A DNA stretch of 64,000 nt from JAXMBX01 sp046349635 (GCA_046349635.1 JAXMBX010000025.1:1-64000); one strand, 5' to 3'. Positions 27,671 to 36,819 are shown, counted from the first letter of the stretch. The notes: generated by a model not told the origin, from the letters alone. A program made the numbers and translations.

Positions 27671-28873
27671 ATGAGTCAGTCACCCGCCCCTGTTCCCGGC
27701 GCACCAAATCCCACAACTCCTCCCGCCAAGAAGAAAGGAGTCTTCGGAAAATTGCTGCTCGTGCTGGTCTTGCTGGTGTTGTGCCTGCCGCTCATCCTGT
27801 CGATGCTGCGGCCTTATTCACCGGACGAAAAGGTCAAGAGCACGGCGCAACGACTGGGGGGACGGATTTCCTTTGGGACGCCTGGAGTTCTGAAGTCGAT
27901 TTTCGGAGAGGACTGGGTGGGCTGGGACAAGTACTACGGTGGGACGTACGTGCGGGTGATTTCCCTGGAAGGTTCGACAGAACTGAAAGACGCGGATCTC
28001 GAATTGCTGAAAAATGCTCCCGCCGTGGAAGTGCTGCGACTGAGTGCTCCCCGCGACGACAAATACAAGAAAATCGGAGACGCCGGGCTGGTCAACCTGA
28101 AATTCGCGCCGGTGATTCGGGAGCTGTCGATCTCCGGGACGGATGCGGGAGACGGAGCGATGGAGGTGGTGGGAACGCTCAAGGAATTGCGGGACCTGGA
28201 CCTGACGGGGACGAAGATCACCGATGCGGGATTTAAAAAGCTGAGCGGGTTGTCGAACCTCACGCGTCTGTACGTGGCTGAAACGGCGATTACGGATGGA
28301 GCAGCTGATGCATTTGCCGGGATGACAAGCCTCAAGATGCTGAATGTGTCCAACACAAAACTGACGGACAAGGGAGTGGCCGCGCTCGCCAAGTTGCCCG
28401 CTCTGGAAACGTTGACCCTGAACGGGCTGACGCTCAAGGGTGAAGGGGCTGCCGCGCTGCAGAGCGCCCCGAAATTGACTTACCTGGAAGCGAACCAGAC
28501 GGGAGTCGATGGGACCTCGCTGACGAAAGCGGACGGTTTCCCGACACTCGATACGCTGCTGCTGGACCACACGCCGGTCAATGATGCCGGGTTGAAGAAC
28601 ATCGGCCACATCAAGTCTCTGAAGCGGCTGATCCTTTCCAGCACGAAGATCACGGATGCGGGAATGGGAGACCTGAACTCGCTGCAGAACCTGGAAAACC
28701 TGGCTGTGTCCGACACGGCAGTGACCGCGGAAGGGATCAAGAAGCTGAGCGGTCTGAAGAAGCTGTCCGGGGTCGACGTCTACAAGACAAAGATTCAAAA
28801 GGACATGAAGCAGCGGACCGAACTGCAGACGACGTTCCCGGGGGTGGTGTTCACGACGACGGCGCCGCGGTAG
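27671..28873 (+). CDS. membrane-anchored leucine-rich-repeat protein
   Basis: 400 residues. A proline-rich cytoplasmic start and one transmembrane helix (about 26-46, LLLVLVLLVLCLPLILSML) precede at least nine leucine-rich repeats, many of the form LxxLxLxxTxITDAGxxxLxxL (for example LRDLDLTGTKITDAGFKKL and LKRLILSSTKITDAGM). Repeats of this type are common in planctomycete surface and periplasmic proteins and bind protein or glycan partners. GAGAAGG is an adequate ribosome site 10 bases before the ATG. A strong terminator follows. Confidence 0.87.
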   Translation: MSQSPAPVPGAPNPTTPPAKKKGVFGKLLLVLVLLVLCLPLILSMLRPYSPDEKVKSTAQRLGGRISFGTPGVLKSIFGEDWVGWDKYYGGTYVRVISLEGSTELKDADLELLKNAPAVEVLRLSAPRDDKYKKIGDAGLVNLKFAPVIRELSISGTDAGDGAMEVVGTLKELRDLDLTGTKITDAGFKKLSGLSNLTRLYVAETAITDGAADAFAGMTSLKMLNVSNTKLTDKGVAALAKLPALETLTLNGLTLKGEGAAALQSAPKLTYLEANQTGVDGTSLTKADGFPTLDTLLLDHTPVNDAGLKNIGHIKSLKRLILSSTKITDAGMGDLNSLQNLENLAVSDTAVTAEGIKKLSGLKKLSGVDVYKTKIQKDMKQRTELQTTFPGVVFTTTAPR

Positions 28874-28920
28874 TCAAAAGGGGGTCGTCGAAACGCTGGC
28901 GGAACGTTCAAAGAAATAAG

Positions 28921-28957
28921 AACGGCCTGGGGCAGGAGATTCCCCAGGCCGTTTTTT
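28921..28957 (+). terminator. rho-independent terminator after the LRR gene
   Basis: AACGGCCTGGGG, loop, CCCCAGGCCGTTTTTTCG: a 12-base-pair stem and a run of six T, 48 bases after the stop of the leucine-rich-repeat gene. Confidence 0.93.
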
Positions 28958-29041
28958 CGCTCCCCAAATTGTGCCCCGATCGTCCGACGTGAATTCTCTG
29001 AGGGGAGAAGTTAAGTCGACCGAAGCACAGAGAAGGGGGGA

Positions 29042-30436
29042 CTACTTGTCACGACTGGCGTCGTGCTTGAGGAGCGAAGAGAGTTGACGCTCGAGTGAAT
29101 TGAGAGTGACGCTCGTCGAGATGACGGAGCCGTCCGGGTCGATCAACCAGGCAGACTGGTCGAGGACGCCGTATTCCTTGACGATCGGGTTGCTCCAGCC
29201 GGTCTGACCTTTTTCCGAGAAGAAGATCATGGGAGCGTTGAATTTCATTTCCTTGAGGAAGGCCTGAATGGGGGCCTTGTCCTCATCGACGCAGACGCCG
29301 ACGATTTGCAGTGAGTCATGTTTCGACTGCAGTTTGGCGAGAGCGGGGAAGACCTGAGCGGAGACGTCCGACTGAGCGGACCAGAAGAGCAGGGCCACGG
29401 TCTTGCCCTTGTAAGACTTCAGGCTGATGGCCTTGCCGTTTTCGAGACTGGGACCGGAGAGTGCGAGGGGTTCTCCCTGAAGCTTGAGTCGCTTGTGGAT
29501 GGCGGGGATGAGCAGCCCCTGTTCGCTCTCGGGGAATTGCTTCTGCAGGAGAGCGTAGGTCTTGTAGGCATCGGAGGGGCAGTTGTTCCATTCGCAGCCC
29601 AGGGCGGCGTTGAAGAGCATCCTGATGCCGCGTTGATCGGCGGGGAAATTGGTCACGAACTGCCGGGCGAGGCGGGCATATTCCTTGACCCAGCGATCAT
29701 CCTTGCCGGCGGTGTTGTGAGCATTCGTGAAAGCCAGATTGACGAGAGCAAACCAGGCATCGGAGGCGACCTTGGATTTGGGGTCGCGTTGGAAGAGGGA
29801 CTTGGCGGAATCGTAGACCCCATCGACCCCTTCCTTGTCACCCAGGAGAGCGAGAGAAACCTGCGCGTCGATCAGGCGGTGGACCGCGACGTCGAAGACA
29901 CGGGCCTTGGATTTGTCATCATGGGTCTGAGCGACGGCCTTGCGGGCCAGCGCGGCGATTTTCTTCAGGCGTTCGGCCTGGGCGGCACTGACTTCAGCGG
30001 GCTTGAGGTTCTCGGCGAAGGGTTCGAGCTGCAACTTCACGAGTTCGTGCAGGTACCACTCGGGGGAGCCTTCTTTGGGCTTGAGTTCCGGAGATTCTCC
30101 TTCGGCGAGATCCTTAATTCCTTCGGCGAGATCCTCGTCATCTTCGTCTTCGGCGGCCATTTCCTCGGCAGCGGAGCCTTTCGCCGCACCGGGGAACACA
30201 GGGCCGGCATCGCCGGTTTCCTTACGGGCGCTGATGGGGAGGGCCTTAACCTTGGGGGCGGGGCCCTCGGCAGCGACAGCATCTTCCGGGGCATCGTCAG
30301 TTGCGGCGACAGATGCGGAATCGGTGGAGGCTTTTTGAGCGGTGGGGGAGGCGGGCTTGCCGGAAGAAGAGCCGCACCCGGACAGCACGCAGATCACCAA
30401 GGCGGCGGAAAGGGCCGACCAATTCAAGTTCCGCAT
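29042..30436 (-). CDS. thioredoxin-fold lipoprotein lacking the CxxC motif
   Basis: 464 residues from the ATG at 30436, chosen for the GGGGAGAACG ribosome site just before it. The lipobox VLSGC (Cys near 22) marks an exported lipoprotein. A long acidic low-complexity linker (about 30-115) and an all-helical middle (TPR-like, 120-310) precede a C-terminal redoxin/TlpA-like domain: GKAISLKSYKGKTVALLFWSAQSDVSAQVFPALAKLQ and AWLIDPDGSVI. The usual WCxxC is replaced by WSAQSDVS, so it cannot do thiol redox chemistry. The domain probably has a binding role. Confidence 0.8.
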   Translation of the reverse strand: MRNLNWSALSAALVICVLSGCGSSSGKPASPTAQKASTDSASVAATDDAPEDAVAAEGPAPKVKALPISARKETGDAGPVFPGAAKGSAAEEMAAEDEDDEDLAEGIKDLAEGESPELKPKEGSPEWYLHELVKLQLEPFAENLKPAEVSAAQAERLKKIAALARKAVAQTHDDKSKARVFDVAVHRLIDAQVSLALLGDKEGVDGVYDSAKSLFQRDPKSKVASDAWFALVNLAFTNAHNTAGKDDRWVKEYARLARQFVTNFPADQRGIRMLFNAALGCEWNNCPSDAYKTYALLQKQFPESEQGLLIPAIHKRLKLQGEPLALSGPSLENGKAISLKSYKGKTVALLFWSAQSDVSAQVFPALAKLQSKHDSLQIVGVCVDEDKAPIQAFLKEMKFNAPMIFFSEKGQTGWSNPIVKEYGVLDQSAWLIDPDGSVISTSVTLNSLERQLSSLLKHDASRDK

Positions 30437-30659
30437 CGTTCTCCCCATCCTCTGAGAGATAAATTTCGAGCTTGCGGCGTGGTTTCCCGCCACAAGTTTC
30501 TCAACCCCGGCGAACCGGGTTTGAACAACCGACGCTGCATCCTTGCGGCGTCAAGTGTGGCGGGTTTTTATGAGAACGGGCGGAGTGAAGCAAGGGTAAG
30601 AATTACAAAAATGGAAAAAGTCCGCTGTCTTTTTGAGCGTGCCAATGCGCAGAAATGTC

Positions 30660-30703
30660 GACAAAAAACGGCAGCCTCGCTGGGATTAGCGAGGCTGCCG
30701 TGA
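30660..30703 (-). terminator. rho-independent terminator for the NagB/PIG-L fusion gene
   Basis: CGGCAGCCTCGCT and AGCGAGGCTGCCG make a perfect 13-base-pair stem. Read on the minus strand, it is followed by CCGTTTTTTG, so it terminates transcription leaving the fusion gene (stop at 30740). Confidence 0.93.
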
Positions 30704-30739
30704 ATTGACGCGAACAGGGAAAGCGACTCGGTAACGATT

Positions 30740-32638
30740 TTACAACTGGCCGCGGTACATCACGAAGCCTTCGAGCGCGAAGTACTCGGGGAGACCAAGA
30801 GCATTGTAGATGGCTGCCGTGTTCTTGGTCCGCTCCTCGGCGCGGATCCAGAACTCGCGGTCGTCGTTTCCTGGGAAGAGGGCGGCGTCCTTCTGGGATT
30901 CGTGCTTGAAGATGGCCATCTTTTTGCGGAGCGTGACTTCGGGGCTGAGAGGGACAACCCGTTCGATTTCGTGCGGTTCGTATTCCTGCCAGGCACCACG
31001 ATACAGCCAGACCTCTGGCTGGAGGCCGTCCGGCACAACCTGCTTGAGGGCTTCGATGATCGCACTGGCGCACATGCGGTGGGTACCATGCGGATCGGAG
31101 AGATCGCCGGCGACGTAAATCTGGTGAGGATCAACTTCCTTGAGGAGGGAGATGATGATGTCGGCATCGGCCTGGGAGATGGGGAGCTTTTCGACCTTTC
31201 CCGTCTGGTAGAAGGGGAGGTTGAGGAAGCGGCATTTTTCCGGAGGGACGCCGGCGACCTTGGCTCCCGCGACGGCTTCGGTCTGACGGATGAGGGCCTT
31301 GATGTCGAGGACTTCGGGGATGTCCGGCTCACCGGGCTTCTTGGCCGAGAAGGCGGAACGGATCTTGGCATCCAGAGCGCGAGTCTGGTCAGTCTCCATG
31401 CCGAAGATGCGGTTGAACTCCTGGATGAAATCGACGTGGCGCAAGGCATCGTGATCGAAGACGGCGATGTTGCCGCTCGTCATGTAGGCGATGTAGACCT
31501 CGTGCCCCTGTTCGGCGAGGGTAATGAGCGTCCCCCCCATGGAGATGACGTCGTCGTCCGGGTGAGGGCTGAAGAGAATGATCCGTTTCGTCCCTTCACC
31601 GGCGGGCCTGGTGCAGATCCCCGACATGAACCCTTCGAATATTTTCTGACGCAGGGTTTCCGCAGGACCGGCGACCTTAAGAAGGTCATGAAGGTGATGG
31701 TCGAGGAAGTCCTTCTTCTCGAGCTTGAGGAGGGGCTTCTTGACTTCGCGGCTGAGCCAAATGACGGCGCGTTTGACGAGTTGCGGCGTCCAGTTGCAAT
31801 GCCCGACCAGCCAGGGGGTCTGGATGCTGGTGAGCTTGCTCGCCGCGGCTTCGTCAATGACGAAAGTGATGTTGGGATGTTTCTGGAGGAAGGTGGCGGG
31901 AATTTCGTCGGTGACGTCTCCTTCGACCGTTTTGCGAATGACGGAGGCCTTATGCTCACCGAAGGCCATGAGGATGACCTTGCGGGCGGCGAGAATGCTG
32001 CCGACCCCCATGGTGACGGCCTGGAAGGGGACGTTTTCCTCACCGAAGAAACCTGCGGCGGCATCGACGCGGGTCACCATGTCGAGCGTGACCTGACGGG
32101 TGAGGCTGCTCATGGCACTGCCGGGTTCGTTGAACCCGATGTGTCCGGAGCGCCCGATGCCGAGAAGCTGGACGTCAATCCCGCCGTACTTTTCGATGAG
32201 CCGTTCGTATTCCTCACAGAAGGATTCGATTTCCTCCTGGGGGATATCGCCGCGGGGAATGTGGATGTTTTCTTCGGGGATGTTGACGTGATCGAAGAAA
32301 TTCACCTTCATCCAGCAGCGGTAGCTGTGGATGGATTCGGGGGACATGGGCCAGTATTCGTCGAGGTTGAAGGTGACGACCTGGGAGAAGTCGAGGTCTT
32401 CCTCGCGGTGGAGACGGATCAGCTCGCGATAGACACTGATGGGGGTGGAACCGGTGGGGAGTCCGAGGACGGTGGGGACTCCGGCGGAATTGTTTTCGCG
32501 AATGAGGCTTTCGATGACCAGTGCGACGTGCTTGGCCCCTTCGCGGGCATTGCGGAACATCAAGGTGGGAATCTTGGTGTGACGCAGGTAATGGGCCATG
32601 TTTGTTGAGGACGCACGCTTGGGTGCATGGGTGGCCAT
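30740..32638 (-). CDS. nagB: glucosamine-6-phosphate deaminase fused to PIG-L deacetylase domain
   Basis: 632 residues from the ATG at 32638. Residues about 20-290 form a NagB-type isomerase/deaminase domain: VLGLPTGSTPISVYREL, VTFNLDEYWPM, LLGIGRSGHIGFNEPGS and ITFVIDEAAASKL. Residues about 355-600 form a PIG-L/LmbE deacetylase domain with the zinc-binding FSPHPDDDVISMGG and DPHGTHRMCASAI. The natural reading is one protein that removes an N-acetyl group and deaminates an amino sugar phosphate, or a regulated sugar sensor. Such fusions are known in planctomycetes and Bacteroidetes. A separate PIG-L gene lies divergently upstream. Intact. Confidence 0.9.
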   Translation of the reverse strand: MATHAPKRASSTNMAHYLRHTKIPTLMFRNAREGAKHVALVIESLIRENNSAGVPTVLGLPTGSTPISVYRELIRLHREEDLDFSQVVTFNLDEYWPMSPESIHSYRCWMKVNFFDHVNIPEENIHIPRGDIPQEEIESFCEEYERLIEKYGGIDVQLLGIGRSGHIGFNEPGSAMSSLTRQVTLDMVTRVDAAAGFFGEENVPFQAVTMGVGSILAARKVILMAFGEHKASVIRKTVEGDVTDEIPATFLQKHPNITFVIDEAAASKLTSIQTPWLVGHCNWTPQLVKRAVIWLSREVKKPLLKLEKKDFLDHHLHDLLKVAGPAETLRQKIFEGFMSGICTRPAGEGTKRIILFSPHPDDDVISMGGTLITLAEQGHEVYIAYMTSGNIAVFDHDALRHVDFIQEFNRIFGMETDQTRALDAKIRSAFSAKKPGEPDIPEVLDIKALIRQTEAVAGAKVAGVPPEKCRFLNLPFYQTGKVEKLPISQADADIIISLLKEVDPHQIYVAGDLSDPHGTHRMCASAIIEALKQVVPDGLQPEVWLYRGAWQEYEPHEIERVVPLSPEVTLRKKMAIFKHESQKDAALFPGNDDREFWIRAEERTKNTAAIYNALGLPEYFALEGFVMYRGQL

Positions 32639-32878
32639 AGTGGGGCAAAATTCCTTATAATTCGGACTTCGAAACAAACCGGGGTAGACCCGTGGGGATT
32701 CCGAGAGCGATTCGGCGGGAGAGCCGCACAAGGATGCTTGTCCGGAGGGGAAGCGCCTCCCCTGCCTGGATGGAATTTGGGCTGATCTCCATGAACAGTT
32801 CGGAACCCCGAAATTATCATTTTTTTTACGTCGAAACCACCTTCCTTCCCATCGGGAGAGGCAAAAAAGAGGCAGACT

Positions 32879-33652
32879 GTGACTGATTTACCGCGAATTC
32901 TGGCGATTCACGCCCATCCGGACGACGTGGAGTTCCAATGTGCGGGGACATTGGCCCTGCTGAAGGATCTGGGGTGTGCGATCACGATTGTGACGATGAC
33001 GGCGGGGGACTGCGGCAGCGCGGAGATGGGGCCGCTGGAAATCTCAAAAACGAGACGGGCGGAAGCGAAGAAAGCGGCCGACCTGCTGGGGGTCGATTAC
33101 ATCTGTCTGGAATTCAAGGATTTGAGCATCGTCGTGGACAATGATGGACGGAGACGGGTCACGGAAGCGCTGCGGCGGACCCGTCCGAACATCGTACTGA
33201 CGGCACCGCCGGTCGATTACATGAGCGACCACGAGATGACCAGCAGACTGGTGAGAGATGCCTGCTTTGCCGCCCCGACGCCGAATTATGACACGTGCCA
33301 GGTGAACCCCGCTGCGGCCTTGGAGAAGATACCGCACCTGTATTACATGGATTCCGTGGGGGGCTGCGACCTGCTGGGAAATCCGCTGGAGCCTGATTTT
33401 GTGGTCGACATCAGCAGCAAGTATGCCCTGAAGCGGGAGATGCTGGCGTGCCATGCCAGCCAGCGGAACTGGTTGCTGCGACAGCATGGAATGGACGAAT
33501 ACCTGCATACCTGTGACGAGACGAGCAGCCACCGGGGAAAGCAGATCGGGGTGCAATACGGGGAGGGGTTCCGGCAGCACGTGGGACATCCTTACCCGGC
33601 GGATAACCTGCTGATGAAGCTGGTGGGGGGCGTGGTGGTGAAGAAAGCTTAA
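32879..33652 (+). CDS. PIG-L family deacetylase
   Basis: 257 residues with a GTG start. AIHAHPDDVEFQCAGTLALL gives the zinc and catalytic residues (HPDD at about 12-15), and PPVDYMSDHEMTSRLVRDA the third zinc His. PIG-L proteins remove acetyl groups from N-acetylglucosamine moieties, for example in bacillithiol- or mycothiol-like pathways, or from lipid-linked sugars. It is divergent from the NagB/PIG-L fusion gene, with 240 bases between starts, so the pair probably share a pathway. Intact. Confidence 0.9.
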   Translation: MTDLPRILAIHAHPDDVEFQCAGTLALLKDLGCAITIVTMTAGDCGSAEMGPLEISKTRRAEAKKAADLLGVDYICLEFKDLSIVVDNDGRRRVTEALRRTRPNIVLTAPPVDYMSDHEMTSRLVRDACFAAPTPNYDTCQVNPAAALEKIPHLYYMDSVGGCDLLGNPLEPDFVVDISSKYALKREMLACHASQRNWLLRQHGMDEYLHTCDETSSHRGKQIGVQYGEGFRQHVGHPYPADNLLMKLVGGVVVKKA

Positions 33653-33782
33653 GGCTGCTTTCCCTAAGATGGGAAAAAGAGGGGTGACTGGTCTCGACAA
33701 TCCGACCGGGATTCAAGAGACTGAGGATTCGAATTTCGGGAGTTTCTTTGTTTTTGAGAGAGTGATCGAGGAGCAGGAGAAT

Positions 33783-34040
33783 ATGTCGGAACCGACCAGT
33801 GATCATGGACATGGAGCAGCGACCGTCGAGGATCACGAGCCGAAGTTCGTGCCGGAAGAACTGGTCGAGTTCAAGGCGGATGACGCGGAAGCGGGAAAGC
33901 GGATCGGGCAGATGCTCGTGCTGTTTTTCATCACGCTGTTCACGTTGGTGACGACTGTGAACCTGTTCACGTCGGGATGGGTCAACTTCCGCGACGCGAA
34001 TGCGACGAAGCCGCACGTGACGGAAGAGCATCACGAGTAG
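33783..34040 (+). CDS. small single-helix membrane protein
   Basis: 85 residues, family not recognised. AGGAG lies six bases before the ATG at 33783, which decides this start over farther upstream possibilities. A hydrophilic N-terminus rich in His, Asp and Glu (MSEPTSDHGHGAATVEDHE) precedes one transmembrane helix (about 44-64, MLVLFFITLFTLVTTVNLF) and a short tail. The stop is followed 12 bases later by a dispersed family B repeat. His/Glu-rich ends suggest metal or pH sensing but nothing proves it. Confidence 0.7.
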   Translation: MSEPTSDHGHGAATVEDHEPKFVPEELVEFKADDAEAGKRIGQMLVLFFITLFTLVTTVNLFTSGWVNFRDANATKPHVTEEHHE

Positions 34041-34051
34041 GGTTTGATTTG

Positions 34052-34088
34052 CGGGGGCTTCCGCTGGCGCGGTGCGCCCCCGCCACCC
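34052..34088. repeat. dispersed palindromic repeat, family B copy 3
   Basis: CGGGGGCTTCCGC, centre TGGCGCGGT, then GCGCCCCCGCCACCC. It lies between the convergent small membrane protein gene and the BRCT-MerR-TPR gene. Confidence 0.75.
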
Positions 34089-34110
34089 AATCGGGCCAAC
34101 CAATGCGAAT

Positions 34111-35322
34111 TCATTCGTGGGGCGAGCCGGCCTGGCGGAGGCGTTCGCGGGCGTTGTCGGCCCAGGGGCCGCGCTGGTCTTCCTTGAGATACGCCTGCCA
34201 ATGAGGGACCGCTTCGGCGGTTCTTCCCGTTTTGTGAAGCAGTTCCGCGAGATGCAGGTGGGCCTCGGGATAGTCCGCGTGCAGGCCCAGCGCAACTTGG
34301 AAGGCGTGTTCCGCAGCTTCGAAGGCTTCCAGTTGCAGATAGAGGCAGCCGAGTTGCCCCCAGGCTTCGAGGAAGTCGTTATCGAGTTCGATGGCGATGT
34401 GGTAGCGTTCCAGCGCGCCGGAAAGGTTGTCCTGACGGTAGAGGATCTCAGCAAGAAGGAAGTGCCATTCCGCGCGGGCGGGGAGATCCATCAGCGCCAT
34501 GCGGATGGCATCGACGGCTCCGGAGAGATCGTCCTCGTGGAGCAGGCGTTGAGCTTCGCCGTGCCAGTCTTCGGCGGTCCAGTGCTCCTGAATGCGATGT
34601 GACTTCGGGGCAGGTTCTTCCGCCTCTGTTTCCCGTGGGGCTACTTCGGGATCAAAATCGAAAAGGCGCTGGCCGGTGAGAGATTCGACCCAGCCTTCGT
34701 CGTCGCGATAGAGGACGGTGTGGTCGTCGACGAGAAGATTGATCTGGGCGAGGTTGCGTTCGTCACCGAGCATGCCCGCGACTTTTTGCAGGCCTTCGCG
34801 GACCTGCCGCCAGGGGACACCTGTTTCCAGAAGTTGCGCAAGTTTCTGAATGGAGGCGACTTCACGGTAGTCGAAGTAGGGGAGCCGAAAGACCTGCTTG
34901 ACAGGATGCAAGAGTCCAGCCCGATGCCAGCGGCGGATGCGGTTGACGGGAATCTTGAGCATCTGACTGAGCATAGCGGGGGTGTAGTGACGGTGCAGTT
35001 CCTGCAGATGATCGTGCAGACCCGCGAAGCTGAGCCAGTCGGATTCCTGAACGATGCGCAGCGGTTGGCCGCCGTGCTGCAGGCGGAGCGCGTGGACAAG
35101 TTTCAGAGAGGGAGAGCCATCCTCTTCGAGAGGCCAGCCTTCCTCACCAACGACAAGGATGGTGGTCTGACGGCTGATATGCCCCATCGCCCGGCCGCCC
35201 AGTTGCTGGACGAGCGCAAGCGCTTGCCGATGCGTCATGGAGGCGAGAGTCCCGGTGAAGGCGACGTGCTCCCCGGTCAGGGGGAGGGGAGAAGCTGGGG
35301 CCTGTGGAGAGGGTTGGTTCAT
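34111..35322 (-). CDS. BRCT-MerR-TPR three-domain protein
   Basis: 403 residues. Residues about 15-95 are a BRCT domain (GEHVAFTGTLASMTHRQALALVQQLGGR, with THILVVG replaced by TTILVVG). Residues about 115-190 are a MerR-type winged helix (YTPAMLSQMLKIPVNRIRRWHRAGLL and FDYREVASIQKLAQLLETG). After an acidic linker, residues about 265-395 are three or four tetratricopeptide repeats (AEWHFLLAEILYRQDNLSGALERYHIAIELD and DFLEAWGQLGCLYLQLEAFEAAEHAF). BRCT binds phosphoproteins or DNA nicks and MerR domains bind DNA, so it looks like a regulator or scaffold. Intact; a family A repeat lies upstream. Confidence 0.85.
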   Translation of the reverse strand: MNQPSPQAPASPLPLTGEHVAFTGTLASMTHRQALALVQQLGGRAMGHISRQTTILVVGEEGWPLEEDGSPSLKLVHALRLQHGGQPLRIVQESDWLSFAGLHDHLQELHRHYTPAMLSQMLKIPVNRIRRWHRAGLLHPVKQVFRLPYFDYREVASIQKLAQLLETGVPWRQVREGLQKVAGMLGDERNLAQINLLVDDHTVLYRDDEGWVESLTGQRLFDFDPEVAPRETEAEEPAPKSHRIQEHWTAEDWHGEAQRLLHEDDLSGAVDAIRMALMDLPARAEWHFLLAEILYRQDNLSGALERYHIAIELDNDFLEAWGQLGCLYLQLEAFEAAEHAFQVALGLHADYPEAHLHLAELLHKTGRTAEAVPHWQAYLKEDQRGPWADNARERLRQAGSPHE

Positions 35323-35343
35323 TGTCGAATTGAAGAATCGAAG

Positions 35344-35405
35344 TTCAGAGACGTTTGGACCTCCCCCTCACCCGGCCCTCTCCCACGGGGGGAAGAGGGT
35401 GAATA
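35344..35405. repeat. dispersed palindromic repeat, family A copy 3
   Basis: A shorter copy: TTCAGAGACGTTTGG, CCTCCCCCTCACCC, GGCCCTCTCCCAC, GGGGGGAAGAGGG. It occupies the divergent space between the BRCT-MerR-TPR gene and glyA, close to the start of the former. Confidence 0.75.
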
Positions 35406-35549
35406 AAGGAGTCAAAACTGACGGTGTTTTGACTTATGGAATTATAACGGTTGGTGGCCTTTCGGGGGTCGATGGATTATAAAACAAACGAGGCGGAAGC
35501 GCCTGTCGAGAGAAGTCACCAAATTGCATTTCCGGGAGAGTTATTGACC

Positions 35550-36794
35550 ATGTCCGTGCTGCAGTCGAATGATCCGGCATTGTGGGCCGCGTTGGAAAAC
35601 GAACGGAAGCGGCAGAAGGAGGGGCTCGAATTGATCGCCTCCGAGAATTACACCAGCGCCGGGGTGCTGGAAGCAGCGGGAACGATTCTGACGAACAAAT
35701 ACGCGGAAGGATACCCGGGACGGCGGTACTACGGCGGTTGCGAGTACGTGGACGTGGTGGAAAGCCTGGCCCGGGACCGGGCTTGCCAGTTGTTCGGGGC
35801 GGAACATGCGAACGTCCAGCCGCATGCGGGGTCGCAGGCGAACATGTCGGTCTACCTGACGGTGTTAAAGCCGGGGGACAAGTTCCTGGCGATGAACCTG
35901 GCTCACGGGGGACACCTGACGCACGGGATGCACCTGAATTTTTCGGGGCAGTTGTACCAGCCGATTCATTACGGAGTGCGGGAGTCCGATCATCGGATCG
36001 ACTTTGACCAGGTGGCGGCGCTCGCGAAAGAACACAAGCCCAAGCTGATCGTGGCGGGGGCGAGCGCCTATCCGCGTGAAATCGATCATGCCAAATTTGC
36101 GAACATCGCGAAGGACGTCGGCGCGCTTCTGATGGTCGATATGGCCCACTATGCGGGTCTGGTGGCGGGGGGCTGCCACAACAGTCCGGTGCCGGTGGCG
36201 GACTTCGTGACGACGACAACGCATAAGACACTGCGCGGACCGCGCTCCGGAATGGTGTTGACCAAGGAAGCGTATGCGAAGGAGATCGACAAGACAGTAT
36301 TTCCCGGCATGCAGGGGGGACCGTTGATGCACATCATCGCGGCCAAGGCGGTCTGCTTCCAGGAAGCGTTGCAGCCTTCGTTCAAGGAGTACGCCAAGCA
36401 GATTATCGCCAATGCCAAGACGCTGGCCGAGGTGTTGATGGCCGGGGGAATCAAACTGGCGTCGGGTGGGACGGATAATCACCTGATGCTGTGCGATGTG
36501 ACGACGATTGGGTTGTCGGGCAAGATCGCGGAAACGGCGCTGGACAAGGCGCACATCACGGTGAACAAAAACATGATTCCGTTCGATCAACGGAAGGCGC
36601 TGGATCCGAGCGGAATCCGGATCGGGACGGCGGCTCTTACGACCCGCGGGATGAAGGAAGGGGAGATGAAGAAGGTGGGAGCGTGGATCCTGCAGGTTCT
36701 GAAGGCCCCGGAAGATGAGGCGAATATCACACAAGTGCAGGGAGAGATCCGCGAGATGACGAAGAGTTTCCCTGTGCCGGGGATTGCGGGGTAG
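35550..36794 (+). CDS. glyA: serine hydroxymethyltransferase
   Basis: 414 residues from the ATG at 35550, preceded by GGGAGAG. GlyA makes glycine and methylene-THF from serine using PLP. Signatures are LELIASENYTSAGVLEA, NKYAEGYPGRRYYGGCEYVD, AHGGHLTHG, and the PLP lysine in TTTTHKTLRGPRSGMV, then VFPGMQGGPLMH and GIRIGTAALTTRGMKEGEM. The gene is intact and well conserved over its whole length. It supplies one-carbon units; it is followed by a small zinc-ribbon gene. Confidence 0.96.
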   Translation: MSVLQSNDPALWAALENERKRQKEGLELIASENYTSAGVLEAAGTILTNKYAEGYPGRRYYGGCEYVDVVESLARDRACQLFGAEHANVQPHAGSQANMSVYLTVLKPGDKFLAMNLAHGGHLTHGMHLNFSGQLYQPIHYGVRESDHRIDFDQVAALAKEHKPKLIVAGASAYPREIDHAKFANIAKDVGALLMVDMAHYAGLVAGGCHNSPVPVADFVTTTTHKTLRGPRSGMVLTKEAYAKEIDKTVFPGMQGGPLMHIIAAKAVCFQEALQPSFKEYAKQIIANAKTLAEVLMAGGIKLASGGTDNHLMLCDVTTIGLSGKIAETALDKAHITVNKNMIPFDQRKALDPSGIRIGTAALTTRGMKEGEMKKVGAWILQVLKAPEDEANITQVQGEIREMTKSFPVPGIAG

Positions 36795-36819
36795 GTTTCG
36801 CCAGCGTGCAGGTTTTCCC

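Noticed and set aside
29318..30703. Open frame of 461 codons opposite the thioredoxin-fold lipoprotein gene
   Set aside because: No domain or ribosome site; the lipoprotein on the minus strand has a lipobox, ribosome site and fold.
30902..32608. Open frame of 568 codons on the plus strand opposite the NagB/PIG-L gene
   Set aside because: It is an antisense shadow: the minus strand encodes a fully recognisable two-domain enzyme, and the plus-strand product is Asp/Glu/Gly-biased with no motif.
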